Assembly: GCF_030064125.1 (NCBI RefSeq) | Contig: NZ_CP125957.1 | Span: forward strand, 4,644,501-4,708,500 | Source of the DNA: Pseudomonas sp. G2-4 | GTDB taxonomy: Bacteria; Pseudomonadota; Gammaproteobacteria; Pseudomonadales; Pseudomonadaceae | Length of the DNA: 64,000 bases | Direction: 5' to 3' | Part shown: positions 56,292 through 64,000 of the stretch, piece by piece | Numbering within the stretch: the first letter of the stretch is position 1 | Layout of the letters: each line of letters begins with the position of its first letter | Position numbers and translations under genes: made by a program | The notes under the pieces: generated by a model | Databases searched by the model: none | What the model saw: only the letters and a program-made list of their open reading frames with translations | What the model was told of the DNA's origin: nothing

Positions 56292-58538
56292 TCAATGTTC
56301 GGCCTTTGGCCCCACGGGCGACGGACTGCGCCAGTAGCGTCGCTGCCCGACCTGGGTGAAAGGTGGTTCATGGGCGCCCAGCTGCAGACGAATGGCGCCT
56401 TGCTCGGCACTGTCGTAAATCGCCATGCCCAGCCGTCGGTATCGAGCGAGCACCCGGGGATGCGGATGACCAAACGCGTTGCCTTGCCCCCGGGAGATCA
56501 GCACCGAATGAGGTTTCAAGCGTGACAACAGCGCCATCGACGAGGAACTGCGGCTGCCATGATGCGGAGCAGCCAGCCATTGGATCGGTGTCGCCAGAGG
56601 CCCGTCGAGCAAGGCGCGTTCGGCATGGATATCGACATCGCCGGTCAGCAGCAAGCGCTCGCCGCCAGCCTCGACCAGCAAGACGCAGGACTTCTGGTTG
56701 CTTTCAACAGCTGCGGACCACTGCCACAGTTCGAACCTGACCCCATCCCATTCCCAACGCTCGCCGCTGTCGCACTCTCCAGCTTGCAGCCCGACAGGCA
56801 GGGCGGCAGGATCGCCACTGATGACCCGCGTCGTTGGCAAGCCGTTACGTACGGCTTGGGCGCCGCCGGCGTGATCGGCGTCGGCATGGCTGAGCAGCAT
56901 CAGGTCCAGGGCCTGCACCCCCAGCTTGCGCAAGGTGGGCAACACCACGCGCTTACCCATGTCGGCGTCACCAAAGCGCGGCCCGGCATCGTAAAGCAGG
57001 GTATGGCGATGGGTACGCACAAGCACCGCAAGCCCTTGGCCTACGTCCAGATGCCAGATTTCGGCGCGGCCTGGCGGCACACTTTCTCGCGGCGGAAAAA
57101 CCATCAACAGCAACATCGGCCACCCCAGCACCCGCAGCGGCAGCCCCCTGGGCAACAACAGTAAAAAAGCACCGAGGACGGCGATGCTCCAGGCCCAGGG
57201 CGGAATCGAAGCAGGCACCCAAGCAGGCATTCGCCCGGCTACCCATGCCAGCCCCTTGAACAACAAGTCGAGCAAGCCGCCCGCGATCCACAGCAGCCCT
57301 TCACCGATGAACGGCACCGGTAACAACGCCGTGCCGAGCAGCGCCGGCGGCAACACCAACAGGCTGATCCAAGGCACCGCCAGCAGGTTTACCAGTGGCC
57401 CGCTGAGGCTGACCGGCAAGCCCAATATCAACAGCAGCGGACACAGACCGACCGCAACCAGCCATTGGGCACGGGTCCAGGTCTGCCACCAGCGCCAGGG
57501 GCCCAAGCGCCCGCCAAAGGTGAACATCAATATCGCCACCGCCGCAAACGACAGCCAGAACCCTGGTCGCAGGCTGGCCAGCGGATCGAACAGCAACACG
57601 CCATTAAAGGCCAGCAGCCATGCCCACCAGGGGTCCGGATGCTTGAAGCGCAAGCGCCACAGCAGCACCAGCCCAATCATCGCGCAGGCTCGCCGCACCG
57701 GCACCTCGAAGCCGGCGAGCAAGCCGTAGCCCAAGGCTGCGCTGAAGGCCAGCGCGCAAGCCCAAGGCAACCATGGCAGACGCTCCGGCCACACACCATA
57801 GCGTGCCGCACCGGCCACAAGCAGGTACACCAGGCCGGCGAGCAACCCGATGTGCTGCCCGGAGATCACTAGCAAATGGACAGTGCCCGTGTCTTGCAGC
57901 ACTTGCCAATCATCGCGGCTCAACCCGCTGCCGTCACCAAGCACCAAGGCCGCCAACGCACCGGAACGACCCTGGGCGTCGACCTGGGCCAGCGCCTGTC
58001 GCACGCTGTCGCGCCAAGCGCCCTGGGCCGCCTGGAGGCGACGGCCATCCTTCACCGTGCCAGTCGCGCCGACGCCCCGGCTCAACAACCAGGCTTCATA
58101 GTCAAATCCGTGCGGGTTCAGCAACCCGGCGGGCCGTTTGAGTTTCACTGCCAGTCGCCATTGCTCGCCGCTGCTGACGGGCGGACCGCCGAACCAAGCC
58201 AGGCGCATCGACGTCGGCAGCCGGGTACGACGTGACTGGGCCTCGGCCAGCTCGAAGCGCACCACGCCGTCGCTGTACTGCGGCAAGCCGACGACGCGCC
58301 CTTCGACCCAGCGCGTCTCTCCCTCCAGCGTGGCGGGCAATCGGTCGTCCAGCGCAAACTGCGCCGAAAGGCAAGCCCAGGCCAACCCGAACAGGAAAAA
58401 ACCCAGCGGATAGGTTCGAAACGGCAAAACCATCAGCGCCAGCACCGGCATGACGACAATCAGCCATAGCGGTGGCAGTGCCGGTAAAAAAACCGGGGCC
58501 AACAGCCCCAGTGCAAGCGCGACTAATCCTGTGCGCAT
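56292..58538 (-). CDS. comEC: ComEC/Rec2 DNA uptake channel
   Basis: A 748-residue inner-membrane protein (ATG 58538, AAGGA upstream). It has an N-terminal DUF4131/OB-like region, a competence domain with many membrane segments (LLVISGQHIGLLAGLVYLLV, ACAMIGLVLLWRLRFK) and a C-terminal metallo-beta-lactamase domain with SHADADHAGG, LDVGQGLAVLVRT and APHHGSRSSSS. It imports single-stranded DNA in competent bacteria. Full length and motifs intact. Divergent from the DUF2062 gene. Confidence 0.94.
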   Translation of the reverse strand: MRTGLVALALGLLAPVFLPALPPLWLIVVMPVLALMVLPFRTYPLGFFLFGLAWACLSAQFALDDRLPATLEGETRWVEGRVVGLPQYSDGVVRFELAEAQSRRTRLPTSMRLAWFGGPPVSSGEQWRLAVKLKRPAGLLNPHGFDYEAWLLSRGVGATGTVKDGRRLQAAQGAWRDSVRQALAQVDAQGRSGALAALVLGDGSGLSRDDWQVLQDTGTVHLLVISGQHIGLLAGLVYLLVAGAARYGVWPERLPWLPWACALAFSAALGYGLLAGFEVPVRRACAMIGLVLLWRLRFKHPDPWWAWLLAFNGVLLFDPLASLRPGFWLSFAAVAILMFTFGGRLGPWRWWQTWTRAQWLVAVGLCPLLLILGLPVSLSGPLVNLLAVPWISLLVLPPALLGTALLPVPFIGEGLLWIAGGLLDLLFKGLAWVAGRMPAWVPASIPPWAWSIAVLGAFLLLLPRGLPLRVLGWPMLLLMVFPPRESVPPGRAEIWHLDVGQGLAVLVRTHRHTLLYDAGPRFGDADMGKRVVLPTLRKLGVQALDLMLLSHADADHAGGAQAVRNGLPTTRVISGDPAALPVGLQAGECDSGERWEWDGVRFELWQWSAAVESNQKSCVLLVEAGGERLLLTGDVDIHAERALLDGPLATPIQWLAAPHHGSRSSSSMALLSRLKPHSVLISRGQGNAFGHPHPRVLARYRRLGMAIYDSAEQGAIRLQLGAHEPPFTQVGQRRYWRSPSPVGPKAEH

Positions 58539-58683
58539 AACCCCGTCCTTGAGAGTCCCCTCATCAGGCATAGTCGGTCATGGGCACCGTGGGCGATATC
58601 AATTGTCACAAAGTCTGAATCTGCCAGCCGTAGAATACGGACATACTTGCGGCTTTATTGCTTTGAACCGACCGAGAAGCCTT

Positions 58684-59199
58684 ATGCCCCGGCGCCTATT
58701 CAAACGTTACATGCCAGACCCAGAGAGCATTCGGGAACACAAATCCTTACGTTTTCTCGGCACCCTGCTGCACGATCCCAACCTTTGGCACCTCAACCGG
58801 CATTCCGTGGCACGGGCGATGGCTGTCGGTCTGTTTGCCGCTTTCCTGCCGATCCCTTTGCAAATGTTGCTGGCCGCGGCGCTGGCTATCACGGTGCGCG
58901 GCAATATACCGATCGCGGTGAGCCTGGTCTGGCTGACCAATCCGATCACGATGCCGGCGGTATTTTTCTGCACCTATCAGACCGGCGCCTGGCTGATGGA
59001 TGTGCCGCCCCGTACGTTGCCTGAGGAACTGACTTGGGAATGGATCAGCGGCCAGTTGTCCACTTTATGGCAACCGTTTCTGTTGGGGTCGGTGGTGACT
59101 GGCCTGGTGCTTGGTGCCCTCGCCTACTTCGTCACCATGAGCTATTGGCGTTGGTGGGTGACTCGGCAGTGGAAGCGGCGTAAGAAAAGTCGGATGTGA
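58684..59199 (+). CDS. DUF2062 membrane protein
   Basis: A 171-residue protein. MPRRLFKRYMPDPESIREHKSLRFLGTLLHDPNLWHLNRHSVARAMAVGLFAAFLPIPLQMLLAAALAITVRGNIPIAVSLVWLTNPITMPAVFFCTYQTGAWL is the typical DUF2062 start. Two or three membrane segments. Function unknown. ATG 58684 is the family start; the longer ORF overlaps comEC. Confidence 0.9.
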   Translation: MPRRLFKRYMPDPESIREHKSLRFLGTLLHDPNLWHLNRHSVARAMAVGLFAAFLPIPLQMLLAAALAITVRGNIPIAVSLVWLTNPITMPAVFFCTYQTGAWLMDVPPRTLPEELTWEWISGQLSTLWQPFLLGSVVTGLVLGALAYFVTMSYWRWWVTRQWKRRKKSRM

Positions 59200-59258
59200 G
59201 ATGCGAAAAAGCCTCCTGGGAATGGTAATGCTGTTCCCTTAAGGCAATCGACAAACCC

Positions 59259-59391
59259 GTGGCGAGGGAGCTTGCTCCCGCTGGGCCGCGAAGCGGCCCC
59301 AAAACCTGCCAAATGCGGAGCATCAGACACACCGCACCCGCCGGTTTTACGACTGCTTCGCAGCCGAGCGGGAGCAAGCTCCCTCGCCACA
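59259..59391. repeat. REP pair, type B
   Basis: GTGGCGAGGGAGCTTGCTCCCGC at the left and its inverse GCGGGAGCAAGCTCCCTCGCCAC at the right, with a longer middle than other pairs. A lone type A REP follows. Confidence 0.9.
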
Positions 59392-59463
59392 GGTCCATCA
59401 TTTCTCTTGAATGAACCGCATTGTCTTGGGAATGGAGGCCTTTTTTGTAGTGTTCATACTGGT

Positions 59464-59490
59464 GCTATCGCGAGCAGGCTCGCTCCCGCA
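59464..59490. repeat. Single type A REP
   Basis: GCTATCGCGAGCAGGCTCGC followed by TCCCGCA. No inverted partner within reach. Confidence 0.8.
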
Positions 59491-59497
59491 AGGAATG

Positions 59498-60277
59498 TCA
59501 GGTACGCATCCCCCGCCCACTCACCAACAACCGCGCACAACCAATATAAAGCGCCAAGGTCGCCACCACCATGAAGGTAATCGCGACGCTGATCTTGATG
59601 TCCGAAACCCCAAGAATCCCATAGCGGAAAGCGTTAACCATGTGCAGCACCGGGTTGGCCAGCGACACAGTCTGCCAAAACGGCGGCAGCAGCGAGATCG
59701 AGTAGAACACCCCACCCAGGTAGGTCAGCGGCGTCAGCACAAACGTCGGGATAATGGAAATGTCATCAAAGTTGCGCGCAAACACCGCATTGATGAAACC
59801 CAGCAGCGAAAAGATCGTCGCCGTGAATACCACCACCAATATCGTCACCCCCAAGTGATGCACCTGCAGATCGGTGAAGAACAGCGACAGCAAGGTCACG
59901 ATCAAGCCCACCGCCAAGCCGCGCAATACACCGCCCAAGGTGTAGCCGATCAGGATGATATGAGGCGAAACCGGCGAGACCATCAGTTCCTCGATCGAAC
60001 GCTGGAACTTGGCACCGAAGAAACTCGACACCACGTTGCCGTAGGCATTGGTGATCACCGACATCATGATCAGCCCCGGCACGATGTAGTCCATATACGT
60101 GAAACCACCCATGTCGCCGATCTGCCGGCCGATCAGGTTGCCGAAAATGACGAAGTACAAAACCATGGTGATGGCCGGCGGCAGCAGGGTCTGCGGCCAG
60201 ATCCGCATAAAGCGCCGGACTTCGCGGTAAACGATGGTATTGAGGGCGATGAGGTTGGGGCGCAGTTCGGAACTCAT
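59498..60277 (-). CDS. ABC-2 type transporter permease (YadH type)
   Basis: A 259-residue membrane protein with about six segments: FMRIWPQTLLPPAITMVLYFVIFG, YIVPGLIMMSVITNAYGNVVSSFFGAKFQRSIEELMVSPVSPHIILIGY, VLTPLTYLGGVFYSISLLPPFWQTVS. Partner of the ATPase gene by a 4-base overlap. Substrate unknown. Confidence 0.92.
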   Translation of the reverse strand: MSSELRPNLIALNTIVYREVRRFMRIWPQTLLPPAITMVLYFVIFGNLIGRQIGDMGGFTYMDYIVPGLIMMSVITNAYGNVVSSFFGAKFQRSIEELMVSPVSPHIILIGYTLGGVLRGLAVGLIVTLLSLFFTDLQVHHLGVTILVVVFTATIFSLLGFINAVFARNFDDISIIPTFVLTPLTYLGGVFYSISLLPPFWQTVSLANPVLHMVNAFRYGILGVSDIKISVAITFMVVATLALYIGCARLLVSGRGMRT

Positions 60278-61206
60278 ACCGCCACCTTCGCCAGATTTTT
60301 CTCCACCAGGGACACGAACAACTCCTCAAGGCGATTGGTTTTGTTACGCAGGCTCAACACTTCAATGTTTTGCAGCGCCAGTTGGCTGAACAACCCGGTA
60401 ATGCCAACGGCTTTATCCACTTGGACTTCCAAGGTGTGGCTGTCCACCAGTCGGGCCGGATAACCGATGAGCTGCGGCGCGACCTGCAGATCGTTTTTAA
60501 GGTCCAGCAGAAAGGTTTCCACATGCAGTTGGCTGAGCAACTGCCGCATGCTGGTGTTTTCGACAATGGTGCCGTGGTCGATGATGCCGATGTTGCGGCA
60601 CAGCTGCTCGGCCTCTTCCAGGTAATGCGTGGTGAGGATGATGGTGATGCCTTTCTGGTTCAGTTCAGTCAGAAAGGTCCACATCGAACGGCGCAGTTCG
60701 ATGTCCACGCCCGCGGTCGGTTCGTCGAGGATCAACAGGCGCGGTTCGTGCACCAGTGCGCGGGCAATCATCAGTCGGCGCTTCATGCCGCCGGACAATG
60801 AACGGGACGGCACGTCACGCTTGTCCCACAACCCCAACTGAGTCAGGTACTGCTCGGCGCGCTCGTTGGCGATCTTCGGCGGAATACCGTAGTAACCGGC
60901 CTGGGTCACGACGATGTCGAAGGTTTTCTCGAACTGGTTGAAGTTGAACTCCTGGGGCACCACGCCTATACAGCGCTTGAGGGCGGCGGGCTCGCGGTCC
61001 AGGTCATGGCCGAAGATATTCACCGTGCCGCTGGTTTTGTTCACCAGGGTGGAAAGAATACCGATGGTGGTGGATTTGCCGGCGCCGTTGGGGCCGAGCA
61101 AGGCGAAGAAGTCACCTTCAGCGACGTCCAGATCGATACCACTCAGGGCCTGGAAACCGTTGCCGTAGGTTTTGGTTAACTGCCGGATGGACAGAGCGGA
61201 ACTCAT
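60274..61206 (-). CDS. ABC transporter ATP-binding protein (YadG type)
   Basis: About 310 residues from ATG 61206. Walker A LLGPNGAGKSTTIGIL, Q-loop VPQEFNFNQFEKTFDIV, signature LSGGMKRRLMIARAL, Walker B LLILDEPTAGVD, and the H-loop HYLEEAEQ. Exporter with the next gene. The N-terminal extension of the ORF is dropped. Confidence 0.93.
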   Translation of the reverse strand: MSSALSIRQLTKTYGNGFQALSGIDLDVAEGDFFALLGPNGAGKSTTIGILSTLVNKTSGTVNIFGHDLDREPAALKRCIGVVPQEFNFNQFEKTFDIVVTQAGYYGIPPKIANERAEQYLTQLGLWDKRDVPSRSLSGGMKRRLMIARALVHEPRLLILDEPTAGVDIELRRSMWTFLTELNQKGITIILTTHYLEEAEQLCRNIGIIDHGTIVENTSMRQLLSQLHVETFLLDLKNDLQVAPQLIGYPARLVDSHTLEVQVDKAVGITGLFSQLALQNIEVLSLRNKTNRLEELFVSLVEKNLAKVAV

Positions 61207-61339
61207 ATCGGATTTACGCACCAAGAAGGGAAGAAACAATGAAATAAGGGCGGGCGACGCGTAATGCAACCACGGCGCACGAAGGCAATGGTGCGTGGCG
61301 TCGCCGCACAAGTACAGTCACGAGTGTCGATAGTAAGTA

Positions 61340-61963
61340 TTAAGTCAACGCTGTCATGACGGCCTTACGGTAAGCCGGACGCTGTTGCAACCGGGTGTAC
61401 CAAGCCTGCACGTGAGGCAATGCAGCCCGCTCGATGGGCATCTCTAACCAGGCATAAATGAAACTGCCCAGGGGAATATCGCCCATGCCGATTTCATCAC
61501 CCGAGAGATAGGGCTGTTCGCTCAACGTCTGCTCCACCATCGCCAGCAAGTCGTTACACTCCTGGATCGCCGCCTGGATGGCCACCCAGTCCTGCTGCTC
61601 GGCCGGGGTACGCAAGACACCCCAGAACACGGTGCGAAACGGTCCGGCAAAACTGGACGTGGTCCAGTCCATCCATTTTTCAGCCTTGGCCCGTGCCTGT
61701 AGGTCAGCGGGATACCACGATGAACCCGACGCATGGCGGGCGGCCAGGTAACGCACGATGGTGTTGGACTCCCAGAGCACGAAACCGTCGTCTTCGATCA
61801 TTGGCACGCGGCCGTTGGGGTTTTTTGCACGGTATTCGGGGGTATCCACCACGCCGAATGCCCCACCGGCGTCGATGGCCTCATAGGCCAGCCCCAGCTC
61901 CTCGGCGCACCACAGCGCCTTGCGCACGTTGGAAGAATTTTTCCGGCCCCAGATCTTCAGCAT
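61340..61963 (-). CDS. Glutathione S-transferase
   Basis: About 207 residues from ATG 61963. Thioredoxin-fold N-terminus: MLKIWGRKNSSNVRKALWCAEELGLAYEAIDAGGAFG; NPNGRVPMIEDDGFVLWESNTIVRYLAARH; C-terminal helical domain with YLSGDEIGMGDIPLGSFIYAWLEMPIE. The longer ORF start lies in a type B REP and is rejected. Similar in plan to the GST at 16958-17590. Confidence 0.9.
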   Translation of the reverse strand: MLKIWGRKNSSNVRKALWCAEELGLAYEAIDAGGAFGVVDTPEYRAKNPNGRVPMIEDDGFVLWESNTIVRYLAARHASGSSWYPADLQARAKAEKWMDWTTSSFAGPFRTVFWGVLRTPAEQQDWVAIQAAIQECNDLLAMVEQTLSEQPYLSGDEIGMGDIPLGSFIYAWLEMPIERAALPHVQAWYTRLQQRPAYRKAVMTALT

Positions 61964-62349
61964 CACGGCTTCCTCGATGGATAAATGCCGCAGCAGCATA
62001 CGCCGGATCAGTGTGGCGAGGGAGCTTGCTCCCGCTGGGCTGCGCAGCGGCCCCGGCTTTATGCGGTTGCTGCGCAACCGAGCGGGAGCAAGCTCCCTCG
62101 CCACAGGACATCGGTTCGCAAATTGCTGAGCCTATCCACAGCACTGGCCCGGCAATAACGGCATTTGCGCCAAACAACGGCGTTTTCTCACTTTGTTAAC
62201 GAACGATTTCCCACGGCTGTTGCCAACCAGACTGGCGCAATGCATCCCGGGTTTCCCACGAAATCAATCACATCGCGCTGACCGCCGGTTTTGCAGATGC
62301 CGTCTAAGCTCTGAGGGTCGGTTTTGCCCTGGTTCACGGAGGATTACAT
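61964..62349. other. Gap between the GST gene and fadE
   Basis: 386 bases. Left part is GST upstream sequence and a type B REP pair (62012-62105). The rest is the fadE upstream region with ribosome-binding site ACGGAGGA at 62336-62343. A CAAAC and GTTTT pair near 62171-62185 has a 6-base spacer and is not a good PsrA site. Confidence 0.65.
62012..62105. repeat. REP pair, type B
   Basis: Left copy TGTGGCGAGGGAGCTTGCTC and inverse right copy ending CTCCCTCGCCACA. Confidence 0.9.
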
Positions 62350-64000
62350 ATGCTGTTGTTGTGGATACTGGTTCTGGTCGTCGGGATAGCCTGGTTGGCG
62401 CATCGGCGCACTGCCCCGCTGCCCGCGCTGGGTATCGTCGCGGTCTACCTGCTGGCCATGGGCATTTTCAGCCACGCCCCCGGCTGGCTGATGCTGATCC
62501 TCTGGGTGATGCTCGCTGCTGTCGCGGCGCCCCTGCTGCTGCCAGACCTGCGCCGCAAGTATTTCAGTGCGCCGATGTTCGACTGGTTCCAGAAAACCCT
62601 GCCGCCCATGTCCCAAACCGAACGCGACGCTATCGACGCGGGCACAGTCTGGTGGGATGGAGAACTGTTCAGCGGACGCCCGGACTGGGACATGCTGCTG
62701 GCCTACCCCAAAATACAACTGACCGAGGAGGAGCAGGCTTTCCTCGACGGTCCCACCGAAGCGCTCTGCGCCATGGTCAGTGACTGGCAGATCGGCCAGG
62801 CCATGGACCTGCCCGCCGAAGCGTGGGCCCACATCAAGGAGCATGGCTTCTTCGCGCTGATCATTCCTAAGGAATACGGCGGTAAAGGTTTTTCCGCCTA
62901 CGCCCACTCCCAGGTGGCGATGAAACTGGCCACTCGCAGTGGCGACCTGGCATCCACCGTAATGGTCCCCAACTCCCTCGGCCCGGCGGAATTGTTGCTG
63001 CATTACGGCACTGACGAACAACGCGACCATTACCTGCCGCGCCTGGCCCGTGGCGACGATATTCCCTGCTTCGCCCTGACCGGGCCGCTGGCCGGCTCCG
63101 ACGCCGGAGCAATGCCCGACACGGGCATCATCTGCAAGGGTGAATGGGAAGGCCAGGAAACCCTCGGCCTGCGCCTGAACTGGGAAAAGCGCTACATCAC
63201 CCTTGGCCCGGTAGCCACCCTCCTCGGCCTGGCCTTCAAGGCTTATGACCCCGACCATCTGCTGGGCGATGAAGAAGACCTGGGCATCAGCCTCGCCTTG
63301 ATTCCCACCGATACCCCAGGCGTCAATATCGGGCGTCGCCACCTGCCCCTCGGCGCCGCGTTCATGAACGGACCGAACTGGGGCAAGGACGTGTTCATCC
63401 CGCTGGACTTCCTCATCGGCGGACAGGCGATGCTCGGCAAGGGCTGGATGATGTTGATGAACTGCCTGTCGGTCGGACGCTCGATTTCCCTGCCGGCAGT
63501 CGGCACCGGTGCGGCGAAGTTCACCAGCCTGGTGACCGGCCAGTACACCCAGGTGCGCGAGCAATTCAACGTGCCGTTGTCGGCCTTCGAGGGCATCCAG
63601 GAAGCCATGGCGCGTATCGGCGGCAATGCCTGGATGATGGATGCCGCTCGCATGTTGACCGCCAACGCGGTGGACCTGGGGGAAAAACCTTCGGTCCTGT
63701 CGGCGATCCTCAAATACCACCTGACCGAACGTGGCCGCGAGTGCATCAGCCATGCCATGGACGTGCACGGCGGCAAGGGCATCATCATGGGCCCGAACAA
63801 TTACCTGGGGCGCAGCTGGCAAGGTGCACCGATCTTCATCACCGTTGAAGGCGCGAATATTCTGTCGCGCAACCTGATGATCTTCGGCCAGGGCGCGATC
63901 CGCTGCCATCCGTTCGTGCTCAAGGAAATGGCCCTGGCAACCCGTGAAGACAAAGACCAGGCGCTGATCGAGTTCGATGGGTTGTTACTCAAGCACATTG
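62350..64000 (+). CDS. fadE: Acyl-CoA dehydrogenase FadE, 3' end cut by the window
   Basis: The first 550 codons of a long acyl-CoA dehydrogenase run off the window without a stop. ACGGAGGA precedes the ATG by 6 bases. It starts with two membrane segments (~1-20 and ~26-65), the form of E. coli-type FadE (about 815 residues). Then EYGGKGFSAYAHSQVAMKLATRSGDLASTVMVPNSLGPAELLLHYGTDEQRDHYLPRLARGDDIPCFALTGPLAGSDAG fits the catalytic domain. Later: LGKGWMMLMNCLSVGRSISLPA and HGGKGIIMGPNNYLGR. First step of beta-oxidation, passing electrons to ETF; its donor-side genes are at 5.4-9.3 kb. Confidence 0.93.
   Translation, partial: MLLLWILVLVVGIAWLAHRRTAPLPALGIVAVYLLAMGIFSHAPGWLMLILWVMLAAVAAPLLLPDLRRKYFSAPMFDWFQKTLPPMSQTERDAIDAGTVWWDGELFSGRPDWDMLLAYPKIQLTEEEQAFLDGPTEALCAMVSDWQIGQAMDLPAEAWAHIKEHGFFALIIPKEYGGKGFSAYAHSQVAMKLATRSGDLASTVMVPNSLGPAELLLHYGTDEQRDHYLPRLARGDDIPCFALTGPLAGSDAGAMPDTGIICKGEWEGQETLGLRLNWEKRYITLGPVATLLGLAFKAYDPDHLLGDEEDLGISLALIPTDTPGVNIGRRHLPLGAAFMNGPNWGKDVFIPLDFLIGGQAMLGKGWMMLMNCLSVGRSISLPAVGTGAAKFTSLVTGQYTQVREQFNVPLSAFEGIQEAMARIGGNAWMMDAARMLTANAVDLGEKPSVLSAILKYHLTERGRECISHAMDVHGGKGIIMGPNNYLGRSWQGAPIFITVEGANILSRNLMIFGQGAIRCHPFVLKEMALATREDKDQALIEFDGLLLKHI

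Noticed and set aside
61964..62104. Longer start for the second GST
   Set aside because: The extension is translated from a type B REP, which often gives MARELAP-like false N-termini.
62171..62185. PsrA site in front of fadE
   Set aside because: CAAAC and GTTTT are 6 bases apart and the second arm is imperfect.

Overview
The window looks like chromosomal DNA of a fluorescent Pseudomonas (P. fluorescens group). It is GC-rich. It carries the conserved Pseudomonas gene order rpmF-plsX-fabD-fabG-acpP-fabF-pabC-mltG-tmk-holB-pilZ-tatD, followed across rne by murB-ptp-kdsB-trm112-lpxK-exbD-exbB-comEC. It is scattered with two families of short palindromic REP pairs built on GTGGGAGCGAGC and GTGGCGAGGGAGC cores. 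I see no prophage, insertion sequence, CRISPR array, rRNA or tRNA.

Layout. 1-5.3 kb: small envelope and secreted proteins (START-domain protein, Cys-cluster protein, Lys/Ala-rich secreted protein, two DUF4398-type lipoproteins, a family-3 solute-binding protein) and an orphan MocR regulator. 5.4-9.3 kb: the electron-transfer flavoprotein system, etfBA facing the ETF:ubiquinone oxidoreductase gene, with a PsrA-type fatty-acid operator between them. 9.4-11.6 kb: AraC regulator divergent from a zinc alcohol dehydrogenase. 11.6-16.8 kb: an operon dgoK-dgoA-dgoD-MFS-iclR for D-galactonate breakdown. 17-19 kb: GST, GNAT and two small proteins. 19.1-25.6 kb: a sugar-oxidation cluster (GntR regulator, SMP-30 lactonase, SDR sugar dehydrogenase, AraFGH-type ABC importer). 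25.8-29.3 kb: DUF1285, DUF4823, a MoaA, a TetR regulator and a probable RgsA small RNA. 29.3-43 kb: fatty-acid, lipid, cell-wall and replication housekeeping genes, sppA, rluC. 43-46.9 kb: rne with a very long leader. 47-51.4 kb: a periplasmic molybdenum hydroxylase operon with its XdhC and MobA-like helpers. 51.6-59.2 kb: murB to comEC and DUF2062. 59.5-64 kb: ABC-2 exporter, second GST and the start of a fadE-type acyl-CoA dehydrogenase that runs off the end.

How the genes work together. The sugar genes form a nearly complete oxidative (De Ley-Doudoroff) route: AraFGH-type import, SDR oxidation of galactose or arabinose to the lactone, SMP-30 lactonase, DgoD dehydration, DgoK phosphorylation, DgoA cleavage. 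The two sugar loci lie about 7 kb apart. They carry the same 60-bp promoter-operator module (49 of 60 positions identical, same spacing) in front of dgoK and in front of the SDR transcription unit, so they look co-regulated. A second operator type is shared by gntR and araF. A-rich Crc/Hfq-type motifs sit beside the ribosome-binding sites of araF and of a 43-codon leader ORF in front of the SDR gene. The ETF genes and fadE belong to fatty-acid oxidation, while fabD-fabF, acpP and plsX make fatty acids.

All calls come from reading the sequence and translations. No database search was run.
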